The notes under the pieces are model-generated. The model was not told the DNA's origin and did no database searches. It was given only the letters and a program-made list of their open reading frames with translations. A DNA stretch of 55,286 nucleotides from an uncultured Bermanella sp. (lineage in GTDB: Bacteria; Pseudomonadota; Gammaproteobacteria; Pseudomonadales; Oceanobacteraceae): contig CAJXRF010000033.1 of the NCBI GenBank assembly GCA_913058575.1, positions 1-55,286 of the forward strand. Reading direction: 5' to 3'. The first letter of the stretch is position 1; each line of letters opens with the position of its first letter. The translations under genes and the position numbers were made by a program. Positions 45,025 to 53,649 of this stretch are shown piece by piece.

Positions 45025-45282
45025 TTAATTAGTGGGTTTATGGTTTTCTTCCATTTTTCCCCAATGAATAAAGCCGCGAATATTAATTACCATGAAAATA
45101 AAATTACCCACCGCCATGCCTACACTTGACATCATCATTAACCCTAAATAAATCCAGATAACGTTAGACAAGGCAAAAATAATAAAACCCCATTTATTTT
45201 TATTGCCCAGCATGTAAACCGATACAAGGCTCATGAATATGCCCAACCAATCTAATAAGTAATATTCTAAAAAATTATTCAT
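45025..45282 (-). CDS. Small PnuC/SWEET-like membrane protein
   Basis: The 85-aa protein has about three hydrophobic segments (residues 8-26, 30-50 and 53-72) and the motif LDWLGIFMSLVSVYMLGNKNKWGFIIFALSNVIWIYLGL, which resembles one half of PnuC nicotinamide riboside transporters. It is too short to be a full PnuC and could act as an oligomer. The family assignment is tentative. It lies just downstream of the LOG gene on the same strand (48 bp), perhaps co-transcribed. Confidence 0.5.
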   Translation of the reverse strand: MNNFLEYYLLDWLGIFMSLVSVYMLGNKNKWGFIIFALSNVIWIYLGLMMMSSVGMAVGNFIFMVINIRGFIHWGKMEENHKPTN

Positions 45283-45330
45283 AAAGCCTTTTTAAAAAAT
45301 GAACATGATATATGTAAGTATAAATAGATT

Positions 45331-45894
45331 TTATTTAGCCCATTTATTTTTAGGGGCTTGATACACACTCATGGCTGATAACAATGCCTCTGGAGTATCG
45401 ACGTGTATAAGCATCTGGGCGTATTCCGGTTTAATAAAACCAGAGGTACTCATGGTGTCTATCATGGCTTTTAACGAATCGTAAAATCCATTCATATTAT
45501 AAAAAGCACAGGGTTTAGCATGATGCCCTAACTGGGCCCAAGTCCAAGCTTCAAATATCTCCTCTAAAGTTCCTGGCCCACCTGGTAAAGCCACAAACGC
45601 ATCAGCCATATTGGCCATGGCCGCTTTGCGTTGGTGCATATCTTCCACCACTTTAAGATCGGTAAGATTTGGATGTGCTATCTCTTTATTTTTTAGATCC
45701 TCAGGAATCACTCCGTAAACACGACCGCCGGCCGCTAATACAGAATCGGCAATGACACCCATTAAACCCACATTGCCACCGCCATACACAACATCAATGC
45801 CATTTCTGGCTAAATAGTTCCCTAGGACTTTGGTGGATTCTACAAACTGAGGAGAATGACCGGCACTGGAACCACAAAAAATGGCAATTTTCAT
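45331..45894 (-). CDS. LOG family nucleoside-5'-monophosphate phosphoribohydrolase
   Basis: The 187-aa Rossmann-like enzyme has CGSSAGHSPQFVE at the N terminus, VVYGGGNVGLMGVIADS, and the family signature PGGPGTLEEIFEAWTWAQLG. LOG proteins cleave N6-modified AMP (cytokinin nucleotides) or AMP to the base and ribose phosphate. In bacteria without cytokinin signalling they probably act in nucleotide turnover or house-cleaning. AGGAG precedes the start. Confidence 0.93.
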   Translation of the reverse strand: MKIAIFCGSSAGHSPQFVESTKVLGNYLARNGIDVVYGGGNVGLMGVIADSVLAAGGRVYGVIPEDLKNKEIAHPNLTDLKVVEDMHQRKAAMANMADAFVALPGGPGTLEEIFEAWTWAQLGHHAKPCAFYNMNGFYDSLKAMIDTMSTSGFIKPEYAQMLIHVDTPEALLSAMSVYQAPKNKWAK

Positions 45895-45972
45895 AAATGA
45901 CTCCTATTAAATAGAATATAACGCTATGAAATAAAACATGTGGAATGCATTTTGGCATAGGGACAATATATT

Positions 45973-45998
45973 GTGGGATTATTTTTTAATAATCCCAC
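45973..45998. repeat. Perfect 11-bp hairpin between GFA and LOG genes
   Basis: GTGGGATTATT (45973-45983) and AATAATCCCAC (45988-45998) form a perfect stem with a TTTT loop. It is downstream of the GFA gene and upstream of the LOG gene (both minus strand). No U-tract follows on the minus strand, so this may be a processed 3' end or a regulatory structure. Confidence 0.5.
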
Positions 45999-46021
45999 CA
46001 CATGAAACCCGCGCACTTTAA

Positions 46022-46438
46022 TTAGGGTTGCTTCTCACAGGTTTTAACCCCTTTGGGTATTTGATACCAATCTTGCTTTTCACTAACCCAAATATGCACA
46101 GTAGGATTAATGATTCGCGTATCACAAAGGGAGCTGGGTTTTAGTTTTAATATTTTTGGATCTTTAGGGTCGTAATGATACAAACGATTGCCACAGGTTG
46201 GGCAGAATTTAGCCGCGCTAATATTGCCACTGTCGGCTGGGCGACTCCATTGCGCCATCTCCCCATTAAATTTAACGCTTGTGGATTTTACTATGGCGGT
46301 AATGCTAAAGGCGCTAGTAGAGAGTTTTTGGCATTCTCTACAATGGCAAGCGGCCACCATAATAGGCGGCTCTAATAATTCATAAGTGACACTGCCACAT
46401 TGGCAAGCACCTTTAATGGGGTATTGAATATCGTCCAT
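46022..46438 (-). CDS. GFA family (glutathione-dependent formaldehyde-activating type) protein
   Basis: The 138-aa zinc protein has the GFA cysteine pattern: GACQCGSVTYELLE at the N terminus, CHCRECQKLS near residue 35, and KFCPTCGNRLYHYDP near residue 80. The first characterised GFA was thought to speed glutathione-formaldehyde adduct formation, but most members have unknown function. A second GFA gene lies at 48534. AAAGGAATA precedes the start. Confidence 0.9.
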   Translation of the reverse strand: MDDIQYPIKGACQCGSVTYELLEPPIMVAACHCRECQKLSTSAFSITAIVKSTSVKFNGEMAQWSRPADSGNISAAKFCPTCGNRLYHYDPKDPKILKLKPSSLCDTRIINPTVHIWVSEKQDWYQIPKGVKTCEKQP

Positions 46439-46543
46439 TATATATTCCTTTCACTGATAATTTAAAAACCAATTTTTAAATTTGTACAATTATAAATTGC
46501 GAGTCACTATTGTTGAAAAACTTACCAACATTTCATGGTTACT

Positions 46544-47434
46544 TTATTCAAATAAATCATGGCGCGCCACGTATTCATGCATGTAATCACGCAAGCATTT
46601 AGCCTTGGCATTTAATAATTTTCCTGTGGGCCATACGGTATACAGTTCTCGATTTGGCCCTTGCCAGGACTTTAATAGCTGAATCAATTCCCCTGTTTCG
46701 ATCAGTTTCATCACTTCGCTACTGGGCAACAATGAGATTCCCATGTGATCACATACTAGCTGCGTGGCCATTTTTATATCATTCACTAACGTTGAAAATC
46801 GCGGGTGAATTTCTTGAGTTTTTTGAGAGCCCATATGGCTCATATGCCAAGTAGAAAGAGTACTGGCTCCTATTAAGCGATGAGTGCTTAACTCATCAAG
46901 ACTTTGCGGTGAACCGTGAGTTTTAAGGTATTCGGGGGTGGCCACTAACACTGTCTTTAAAGATCCTAAGCGTTTTTGGTAAAGTAAAGACGATGCTTGT
47001 GGGCCAATACGTAGCGCTAAATCAGCACCACTTGGCAGCATATTTTCAAGCTGGTTACTTAATTTTAATTCAAGTGTTATCTGTGGATATTGTTTAATAA
47101 AACCCGACCACATGGGCTGTAATATACCAATAGATATATTAGTGGGGGCCAAAACTTTTAGTGGGCCGCTTAACGCATGAAGCTCTTTACTTAATTGTTG
47201 GGCTGTTAGTTCAAACTGCTCCACCAGATCTGCGTAGGCCTGATAACAACTTTCTCCCTCTGGGGTTAAAGAGAACTGTCGTGCTGAGCGGTGAATTAAT
47301 TGGCTACCCATGGTGACCTCTAAACGCTTTAAACGACGAGTCACGGTAGCCGCAGGTACATCCATTTTTTTAGCCGCGCCAGCTAAACCCTGCTCTTGCA
47401 CGATGTGTACAAATAAGGCGATATCATCAAACAT
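46544..47434 (-). CDS. LysR family regulator divergent from the monooxygenase operon
   Basis: The 296-aa LTTR has an N-terminal HTH (residues 5-60: QGLAGAAKKMDVPAATVTRRLKRLEVTMGSQLIHRSARQFSLTPEGE) and an effector domain with PSGADLALRIGPQASSLLYQKRLG. It faces away from an operon encoding an ABM-domain monooxygenase, DUF2798 and RidA proteins, with a 108-bp gap holding an inverted repeat. It probably controls that operon and itself. Confidence 0.9.
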   Translation of the reverse strand: MFDDIALFVHIVQEQGLAGAAKKMDVPAATVTRRLKRLEVTMGSQLIHRSARQFSLTPEGESCYQAYADLVEQFELTAQQLSKELHALSGPLKVLAPTNISIGILQPMWSGFIKQYPQITLELKLSNQLENMLPSGADLALRIGPQASSLLYQKRLGSLKTVLVATPEYLKTHGSPQSLDELSTHRLIGASTLSTWHMSHMGSQKTQEIHPRFSTLVNDIKMATQLVCDHMGISLLPSSEVMKLIETGELIQLLKSWQGPNRELYTVWPTGKLLNAKAKCLRDYMHEYVARHDLFE

Positions 47435-47451
47435 GATTTCATATATGCAAT

Positions 47452-47476
47452 TATAGATTCAATTTAAGAGTCTATA
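47452..47476. promoter_or_regulatory. LysR-type inverted repeat in the divergent gap
   Basis: TATAGATTC (47452-47460) and GAGTCTATA (47468-47476) are complementary at eight of nine positions around AATTTAA. The site lies 18 bp from the LysR start and 67 bp from the monooxygenase start. Confidence 0.6.
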
Positions 47477-47542
47477 TTTCGATATTGCAAGTGTCTATGC
47501 TTATTTTTCTTTCATAACTATTTAGCAAAGGGTAAGAGCATT

Positions 47543-47830
47543 ATGAAAAAATTATGGATCAGCGCAGGTTTAGTAACCACTGAAGGACACAATAGCGCAG
47601 AAGTAATAAAAGCCATTGGCTTATTACACAGCAAAACTATTCAAGAGCCGGGCTGTATTCGCTTTGAAGTATTACAGCATCAAGACGAGCCCAATAAGTT
47701 TACCTTATGGGAAGAATGGACAAACGAAGCCGCGCTGCAAGCTCACTACGATTCCCCCCATACCCAGACCTATTTTGCACAGTCTTTAACCGAAGTTGTG
47801 TATATAGAGAGATTGGAACAAGTCGCATGA
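47543..47830 (+). CDS. Putative quinol monooxygenase (ABM domain)
   Basis: The 95-aa ferredoxin-like alpha-beta barrel protein resembles YgiN: ISAGLVTTEGHNSAEVIKAIGLLHSKTIQEPGCIRFEVLQHQDEPNKFTLWEEWTNEAALQAHYDSPHTQTYF contains the usual EPGC, LWEEW and AH--S-H motifs. Such proteins oxidise quinols or act on small aromatic compounds without cofactors. It is the first gene of a three-gene operon; its stop overlaps the next start (ATGA). Confidence 0.88.
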   Translation: MKKLWISAGLVTTEGHNSAEVIKAIGLLHSKTIQEPGCIRFEVLQHQDEPNKFTLWEEWTNEAALQAHYDSPHTQTYFAQSLTEVVYIERLEQVA

Positions 47831-48054
47831 AACACCGCATCATTTTTTCAGGGCTTATGTCACTGCTGCTTTCCACATTAATGACCGCTTGGGTCACTTG
47901 GATTAACCTTGGATACTCTATTCACTTTTACCAGCAATGGTTTCATGCGTTTGTTCTGGCTTGGCCTGCTGCCGCACTGATTGCGTTGTTCACAAGCCCA
48001 GAAATCCACAAATTAGCCAGCTACTTTGTACGCAAAGTGGATTCACGCCACTAA
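47827..48054 (+). CDS. DUF2798 small membrane protein
   Basis: The 75-aa protein has two transmembrane helices (about residues 4-26 and 38-58) in the DUF2798 pattern MKHRIIFSGLMSLLLSTLMTAWVTWINLG and FYQQWFHAFVLAWPAAALIALF. The start codon overlaps the stop of the monooxygenase gene (ATGA), so the two are translationally coupled. The function is unknown. Confidence 0.78.
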   Translation: MKHRIIFSGLMSLLLSTLMTAWVTWINLGYSIHFYQQWFHAFVLAWPAAALIALFTSPEIHKLASYFVRKVDSRH

Positions 48055-48064
48055 GGATTCAAGC

Positions 48065-48439
48065 ATGAAAGTACATAGACATAATTACAACGAACTAGGC
48101 GAATCGCTTGGGCCATACTCTCAGGCAGTTGTGCACAATGGCATCATTTATACTTCAGGCTTAACCGCTTTTGGCAACCAAGCTCAGGGGGAACCCATTG
48201 ATGTGCAAACTCGGCATATATTTTCACACTTACAAACTATTTGCTTAGCGCACAACACATCTCTAAACAACCTTATAAAGGTGACTGTGTTTGTCAGTGA
48301 CTTGAGTATCATTGAATTACTGCGCAGTACCTTGTTTGGTATTTATCAGGATCATTTACCAGCCAGTTCACTTATAAAAGTAGAGGCTCTGTTTTCAACT
48401 GATATAAATATCGAAATTGAAGCCATGATTGCCATATAA
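48065..48439 (+). CDS. RidA family (YjgF/UK114) protein
   Basis: The 124-aa protein has the RidA layout: LGPYSQAVVHNGIIYTSGLTAFG, then HIFSHLQTICLAHNTSLNNLIKVTVFVSDLSIIELL, then PASSLIKVEALFSTDINIEIEAMIAI. RidA enzymes hydrolyse reactive enamines or imines. The expected catalytic Arg (in PAR-) is replaced here by PASSL, so deaminase activity is doubtful and it may belong to another Rid subgroup. AAGGA lies 7 bp upstream of ATG 48065, which I prefer over the in-frame start at 48026. It is the third gene of the operon. Confidence 0.85.
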   Translation: MKVHRHNYNELGESLGPYSQAVVHNGIIYTSGLTAFGNQAQGEPIDVQTRHIFSHLQTICLAHNTSLNNLIKVTVFVSDLSIIELLRSTLFGIYQDHLPASSLIKVEALFSTDINIEIEAMIAI

Positions 48440-48444
48440 ATTTT

Positions 48445-48473
48445 TCACCCTTTAATAGTTTATTAAAGGGTGA
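48445..48473. terminator. Perfect 13-bp hairpin at the end of the operon
   Basis: TCACCCTTTAATA (48445-48457) and TATTAAAGGGTGA (48461-48473) form a perfect stem with loop GTT, directly after the RidA gene. A T-run precedes rather than follows it on the plus strand. It is probably the transcript end for the operon and perhaps the convergent GFA gene. Confidence 0.6.
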
Positions 48474-48533
48474 TGAGTGAATTGAGTGAGCGTCTTATTT
48501 TACTTAAATTTAATGGGCCTCACTCATCCATTT

Positions 48534-48935
48534 TTACGCAACAGGTACATTTTCGTCATAGGCTATTACCCCTTCTGGTATCACTTCCCAACTTGCCTTT
48601 GACCCCACATAAATATGACGGCCTATTTCGACCTGCGCATCCCCATTAATACAGCCCAGTGTTACACCATGCACGGTGTCTTTAAAAATACCACATAAGG
48701 TAGAGCCACATTTTTTACAAAATTGAAATCCAAAGCCATGCTCTCCCACATAAGCCGTTAGCAACTCTTTTCCTGATAACCATTTAAAGTCTTGTGACTC
48801 AACCAAAGCATAGGCCGAGGCTTGAGAACTAAACGCTTTACGACAACGAGAGCAATGGCAAGAGCGAGCATCGCGCAATTTACCGGTTATTTCATAAGAG
48901 ACATCACCGCAAAAACATTCACCGCTTATGATCAT
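48534..48935 (-). CDS. Second GFA family protein
   Basis: The 133-aa protein shows the GFA metal motifs: GECFCGDVSYEITGK, SCHCSRCRKAFSS near residue 27, and FCKKCGSTLCGIF near residue 72. It is a distant paralogue of the protein at 46022. The gene has AGGAAAAG before the start. Its role is unknown. It converges on the RidA operon. Confidence 0.9.
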   Translation of the reverse strand: MIISGECFCGDVSYEITGKLRDARSCHCSRCRKAFSSQASAYALVESQDFKWLSGKELLTAYVGEHGFGFQFCKKCGSTLCGIFKDTVHGVTLGCINGDAQVEIGRHIYVGSKASWEVIPEGVIAYDENVPVA

Positions 48936-49103
48936 TTTCTTTTCCTGCTGTTATTGGTTTTCATTCAAGCTAGGTACTATTACACAGGTGGATTTTATAT
49001 AAAAATAATGCACTTACAACTTTTACTCACTTAGCCTCTTGCTGATTCAAGGTTCACACTGTTCAAGCTAAGTTTGTCCACTAATCACTTTATTAATTAT
49101 GAG

Positions 49104-49131
49104 TTTTGGACTTTGTATTCCAAAACAAAGT
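49104..49131. promoter_or_regulatory. Overlapping inverted repeats upstream of a TetR gene
   Basis: TTTTGG/CCAAAA (49104-49109 and 49120-49125) and ACTTTGT/ACAAAGT (49110-49116 and 49125-49131) interleave. They end 38 bp before the TetR start. This is a strong candidate operator for that regulator. The rest of the 48936-49168 gap shows nothing else. Confidence 0.6.
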
Positions 49132-49168
49132 ACCCTAGCATGCTTGTATTCAAAAACTGGGGGACCAC

Positions 49169-49756
49169 ATGGCTAGGCCACAAAAATACAATCAACCCAA
49201 AGTACTAAATGCCGCCAGCGACCTATTCAACACCCAGGGTTACCGTGGCACCTCTATCGAGCAATTATTGGAAGCCACAAACTTAAGTCGCAGTAGTCTT
49301 TATCATGGGTTTGGCAATAAAGAAGCCATGTACTTAAAGGTCATGGATCATATCGCCGCAGAATCGGCGGTGCTGTATAAGGATTTAGCCAATCAACATG
49401 GCCCTGAGGATTTTTTGCGTTTATTTTTTCAGTGCTACCACACCGACAAACTGGCCCGAGTGCCAGGCAAAGGCTGCTTGTTGGTGAATACCGTGGTAGA
49501 GCTGCCAGACAGCGAACCGGCGTTAGTCAACCGCGCCATCGTATATTTAAAGTTGGCCGAGCAATCGCTGGCAATTTATTTTAAAAATGCTCAGAAAAAT
49601 GGTCAATTGGATCTTAAGCATAACCCTAAGGCTTTGGCTAAATTTTATATGAACACCAAAAAAGGTTTAATGGTATCGCTTCGCCACGGCACAGCCCTTA
49701 AGGAACTAACCGGTGTCATTGAAACGGCTTTACAGCTAATTAAATCAGATAGTTAA
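49169..49756 (+). CDS. TetR family regulator
   Basis: The 195-aa protein has the TetR HTH (residues about 10-55: VLNAASDLFNTQGYRGTSIEQLLEATNLSRSSLYHGFGNKEAMYLKVMD) and a ligand domain of the AcrR/TetR_C type with a PGKGCLLVNTVVELPDSEPA stretch, where the Cys could sense electrophiles or oxidants. It precedes, by 24 bp on the same strand, a membrane-anchored peroxiredoxin-like gene, so the two are likely one operon. The interleaved palindromes upstream suggest autoregulation. Confidence 0.9.
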   Translation: MARPQKYNQPKVLNAASDLFNTQGYRGTSIEQLLEATNLSRSSLYHGFGNKEAMYLKVMDHIAAESAVLYKDLANQHGPEDFLRLFFQCYHTDKLARVPGKGCLLVNTVVELPDSEPALVNRAIVYLKLAEQSLAIYFKNAQKNGQLDLKHNPKALAKFYMNTKKGLMVSLRHGTALKELTGVIETALQLIKSDS

Positions 49757-49780
49757 TTAAAATAAAAAAGGAAATCTTGT

Positions 49781-50626
49781 ATGAACCGTATTAAGTCTGC
49801 TTTTATCTCCCTGTATTCCATGGGAGCCATTATGGCGTGCCTGCACAGCGCAGTGGAATTATTTGTTACCGGTTTTAGTAATGCATGGCTGGGTGCCTTT
49901 ATCGCCACACTACCAGCAGCGGTATTTTTCAGTCGTGTACTGCTTATAAAAGACTTGGCTCGTACCTCAAATAATTTACCCTTATTTTTTATATTGGGAT
50001 TTTTAGGCTTTGCGCTTACGCTGATTTTGCCTAGCCAAGGAATCATGCCCGTGGTGTATGCAACGCTCATTGGTGCTGTTGGCACTTTATTGTATGTATT
50101 TTGGTATAGCCGCATTGATCGCAGTGGCGCTAAAATAAAAGTGGGACAAACACTTCCTGATTTTACACTTTACTCTTCAGACAATGGCGCCGCCGTTTCC
50201 TCCAGTACACTGCGCCAACAACCGGCTCTTTTATTATTTTTCAGAGGAAACTGGTGCCCACTGTGCATGGCGCAAATAAAAGAAATCGCTGCCAGTTATC
50301 AAGAGTTAAACAAGCGCGGTGTAAAAGTGTTTTTGGTGAGTCCACAAAGTGAAAAGCAAAGCCAAAAATTAGCACAAAAATTTGATGCCCCCATGGAGTT
50401 CATGGTGGATAAAAAATTACAAGCAGCGCAGCAACTGGGCTTGGTTCATGAGAATGGCACCCCCATGGGCATGATGGGCTATAAAAGCGATACCGTCATG
50501 CCCACCGCTATTTTAACCGATGAAAAAGGCCAAGTGATTTTTGCCGATTTAACCGACAATTATCGCGTGCGCCCAGAGCCACAGACTTTTATCGACATGC
50601 TAGACAAACACCTAACAGGGGCCTAA
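49781..50626 (+). CDS. Membrane-anchored peroxiredoxin/thioredoxin-like protein
   Basis: The 281-aa protein has an N-terminal membrane part with about four helices (residues 8-112) joined to a C-terminal AhpC/TSA-type thioredoxin fold (about 125-281). The active site reads FFRGNWCPLCMAQIKEI, a CPLC pair as in bacterioferritin-comigratory/AhpC-like proteins, followed by KVFLVSPQSEKQSQ. The fold most likely acts as a thiol-peroxidase or disulphide exchange module at the inner membrane; whether it faces the periplasm is not clear. AAAGGAAAT precedes the start and a strong terminator follows. The TetR gene lies upstream. Confidence 0.85.
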   Translation: MNRIKSAFISLYSMGAIMACLHSAVELFVTGFSNAWLGAFIATLPAAVFFSRVLLIKDLARTSNNLPLFFILGFLGFALTLILPSQGIMPVVYATLIGAVGTLLYVFWYSRIDRSGAKIKVGQTLPDFTLYSSDNGAAVSSSTLRQQPALLLFFRGNWCPLCMAQIKEIAASYQELNKRGVKVFLVSPQSEKQSQKLAQKFDAPMEFMVDKKLQAAQQLGLVHENGTPMGMMGYKSDTVMPTAILTDEKGQVIFADLTDNYRVRPEPQTFIDMLDKHLTGA

Positions 50627-50633
50627 ATGCATA

Positions 50634-50671
50634 AAAGCCCTCATGCTGAATTAATCAGCGTGAGGGCTTTC
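50634..50671. terminator. Bidirectional terminator
   Basis: AAAGCCCTCA (50634-50643) pairs perfectly with TGAGGGCTTT (50661-50670), with an inner GCTGA/TCAGC extension. It separates the peroxiredoxin-like gene from the convergent symporter gene. Confidence 0.88.
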
Positions 50672-50695
50672 CGATTATTCCTTTAGATATTTTTA

Positions 50696-52033
50696 TTAAC
50701 TTTGCCAATAATCCACAGGTTTAGATTTGGCGGTGGCAGGCAACCATTTATCCATGACACAACAAGCGGTTAAGTCTCCGGTAACATTTAATGTGGTACG
50801 GCACATATCTAAAATTCTATCCACCCCTAAAATCAAACCAATGCCTGCCGCCGGCACCCCCACCGAAGACAACAAGGTGGCTAAAATAACAATGCCCACA
50901 CCCGGCGTACTGGGGGCACCAATGGAAGCGCCGATGGTAGTGAGCATAAGCAACAATAACCCGCTGGTGCTAATGTCTACTCCAAAGGCTTGCACTAAAA
51001 ATATGGCCGCGATGGTTTGATATAACGCGGTGCCATCCATATTAATAGTGGCCCCCAAGGGAATCACAAACTGGCCCACGGCGGGTTTTACGTTTAATTC
51101 TTCTTCAGAAGTTTTTAACGATAACGGCATAACCGCTGCCGAACTAGAAGTGGAAAATGCCAGCAATTGCACCGAGCGTACTTTCTTTGAAAATTCCCAT
51201 ACCGAGCGAGACGCCAATACCCGTACAATAAGCAAATAAAAGACCCACAATACAGCCAAACCCAGTACCACGGTTAATACGTAAATGGACATGCCAAGCA
51301 AAGCGTCCACACCAATTTTAATAGTGATTTCACATAACAAACCAAACACCGCGTAAGGGGCTAATAACATGGCCCAACTCACCACTTTCATGGCGATAGA
51401 CTGAATACTGTCTAACACCTGTAAAATGACTTTAGATTTTTTAGATGGCAGCGCCACCAATGCTACCCCCATGATCATGGAGTAAATCACCAGCTGTAAC
51501 ATGCTTTTCTCAAGCGTGGCTTGTGTCATGTTGGTGGGAATAAGACCAGCAAGTTTATCGGGCACCGACTGCTGCAACACATCGCTAACAGGAACTGCTT
51601 GGGCCATGCCGGTAATTAACTTACTGTCTATATATTGACCAGGTTCAATCCATAACGCTAAGCCCGCGCCTATGGTGACCGCCACCGAGGTGGTAATCAC
51701 AAAATAAGGGAAGATTCTTAGGCCTATTTTTTTTAAGTATTCCGGGTCCCCTGCGGTGGCGATGCCTAACATAATTGAGCTGACCACCAAGGGGATCACC
51801 ACCATTTGTATTAACGAAAGAAATATCGTGCCGGGTAATTTGACCCACTGAGCAATCACCACGGCCGTTTCCGGCTGGGCCAAACCGCCCCCTGTTGGAG
51901 AAATAAGCAACCCGCAAGTGATGCCTAATATAAGTGCTAGCACAATTTGTAACCACAGCTGGGTTTTTAGTAAGACTGAAATGTGCTTTATTTCGTTATC
52001 AAACGGTTCATACCAGGGGGTAGAAGTCGTCAT
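50696..52033 (-). CDS. Dicarboxylate/amino acid:cation symporter (DAACS family)
   Basis: The 445-aa inner-membrane protein belongs to the GltP/DctA/SdcS-type family. Family motifs are visible: LLAFSTSSSAAVMPLSL (serine-rich re-entrant loop HP1), GATINMDGTALYQ (TM7 NMDGT), and GASIGAPSTPGVGIVIL (HP2), with eight or more hydrophobic segments. It probably imports dicarboxylates or amino acids with Na+ or H+; residues deciding the substrate are not clear. ATG 52033 (GGAGAG upstream) is chosen; the frame is open to 52090. Confidence 0.92.
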   Translation of the reverse strand: MTTSTPWYEPFDNEIKHISVLLKTQLWLQIVLALILGITCGLLISPTGGGLAQPETAVVIAQWVKLPGTIFLSLIQMVVIPLVVSSIMLGIATAGDPEYLKKIGLRIFPYFVITTSVAVTIGAGLALWIEPGQYIDSKLITGMAQAVPVSDVLQQSVPDKLAGLIPTNMTQATLEKSMLQLVIYSMIMGVALVALPSKKSKVILQVLDSIQSIAMKVVSWAMLLAPYAVFGLLCEITIKIGVDALLGMSIYVLTVVLGLAVLWVFYLLIVRVLASRSVWEFSKKVRSVQLLAFSTSSSAAVMPLSLKTSEEELNVKPAVGQFVIPLGATINMDGTALYQTIAAIFLVQAFGVDISTSGLLLLMLTTIGASIGAPSTPGVGIVILATLLSSVGVPAAGIGLILGVDRILDMCRTTLNVTGDLTACCVMDKWLPATAKSKPVDYWQS

Positions 52034-52241
52034 GTAAGATCTCTCCAAAATCTCTATGGTGAATACTCGGCAGTGTTCAGCAACCAGCAAAAATTAACAA
52101 GCCCACAGATCAATATTTAGGTAATTGTCAGGTAACGCCATAAGAATTGATCCAAACCAATACGAGCACTAAAACTAAAGCGTAAGCTTGCGATTTTTGG
52201 CCTCAATAACAATTAAGCCAGAGCCCTTGTGGAGAAGTACC

Positions 52242-53618
52242 TTGAAACATCCTACCCCACTAATATTAGTGGCATTACTCGCCTTATTTACTTTACCTGT
52301 TCAAGCATCACAAGGAAGCGCTCCTCCTGAATTACTAAATGTTACTGATGCACCATTGGCCATTTTGGCGGCTGTGTTATTTGTGCTTGCTTATTGTTTT
52401 GTGGTGGCGGAAGAGTTCATTCATTTAAGAAAATCTAAACCGGTATTATTGGCAGCGGGTCTTATTTGGATTTTAGTGGCCAGCATGGCGCAATCCATAG
52501 ATAACGGCCAACATATAATAGACCAAGCCGTTAACCACAATTTAATGGAATACGCTTCGTTATTTTTGTTTTTATTAACCGCCATGACCTATGTGAACGC
52601 CATGACCGAGCGTAATGTATTTGAAGCATTACGGGCGTGGTTGATTTCTAAAAACTTCAGTTATAAAAAGCTCTTTTGGATTACCGGCATAATGGCTTTT
52701 TTCATCTCTCCTATTGCCGATAACCTCACAACTGCTTTATTAATGGGTGCTGTAGTATTAGCCGTAGGCATAGATAAACCCGCATTTGTGAGTGTTGCCT
52801 TTGTTAATATTGTTGTGGCCTCTAATGCTGGTGGGGCATTTAGTCCTTTTGGCGATATCACCACCTTGATGGTGTGGCAATCTAAACACTTAGAATTTTT
52901 CGACTTCTTTGCGCTGTTTATTCCTGCGGTGGTTAACTTTTTAATACCCGCCACCATCATGAGCTTTACCATTTCTAATGATGTTCCCAAAGCAATAAAT
53001 GAATCTGTGCAACTGCGCCCTGGAGCCATTGTTATTTGTTTGTTGTTTTTGTGTACCATCGTTACGGCTGTCTGCCTTGAGCACTTCTTACACCTCCCCC
53101 CTTTCATGGGCATGATGCTGGGCCTTTCATACTTAATGATTTATTCCTATTACATAAAAATCAGTCAGCGTAATCACGGCTTTAGTGAATTTAATATTTT
53201 TAATAAAGTAGCCAAGGCCGAGTGGGACACACTGCTATTTTTCTTTGGGGTGGTATTTTGCGTAGGGGGTTTAGGCACCATAGGTTACCTAGCCCAAGCA
53301 TCACACTTTTTATATGAAGGCTTAGGCGCCACACAGGCTAATATTATTGTGGGTGTGTTATCAGCCTTGGTAGATAACATTCCGGTTATGTTTGCTGTGT
53401 TAAGTATGCAACCTGATATGGACAGTTACCAATGGCTATTAGTCACACTGACGGCAGGCGTAGGTGGCAGTTTATTATCAGTCGGGTCAGCTGCGGGTGT
53501 GGCCTTAATGGGGCAAAGCCAAGGTCATTATACGTTCTTTTCACACATGAAATGGAGCTGGGCCATAGCATTGGGTTATGGCGGCAGCATTCTTGTGCAT
53601 TCTTTAATTAACACTTAA
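52242..53618 (+). CDS. nhaD: NhaD-type Na+/H+ antiporter
   Basis: The 458-aa inner-membrane protein has a cleavable-looking N-terminal signal (LILVALLALFTLPVQASQ) as in marine NhaD proteins, about 12 hydrophobic segments, and the family repeats FISPIADNLTTALLMGAVV, ASNAGGAFSPFGDITTLMVW and VGVLSALVDNIPVMFAVLSMQPDM. It exports Na+ (or Li+) in exchange for H+ at alkaline pH. TTG 52242 is preferred because GGAG lies 7 bp upstream; another in-frame TTG lies at 52188. It is divergent from the symporter. Confidence 0.93.
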   Translation: MKHPTPLILVALLALFTLPVQASQGSAPPELLNVTDAPLAILAAVLFVLAYCFVVAEEFIHLRKSKPVLLAAGLIWILVASMAQSIDNGQHIIDQAVNHNLMEYASLFLFLLTAMTYVNAMTERNVFEALRAWLISKNFSYKKLFWITGIMAFFISPIADNLTTALLMGAVVLAVGIDKPAFVSVAFVNIVVASNAGGAFSPFGDITTLMVWQSKHLEFFDFFALFIPAVVNFLIPATIMSFTISNDVPKAINESVQLRPGAIVICLLFLCTIVTAVCLEHFLHLPPFMGMMLGLSYLMIYSYYIKISQRNHGFSEFNIFNKVAKAEWDTLLFFFGVVFCVGGLGTIGYLAQASHFLYEGLGATQANIIVGVLSALVDNIPVMFAVLSMQPDMDSYQWLLVTLTAGVGGSLLSVGSAAGVALMGQSQGHYTFFSHMKWSWAIALGYGGSILVHSLINT

Positions 53619-53649
53619 CCCGTTAAAAAGGGCGTTTTTTAGGATTCGT

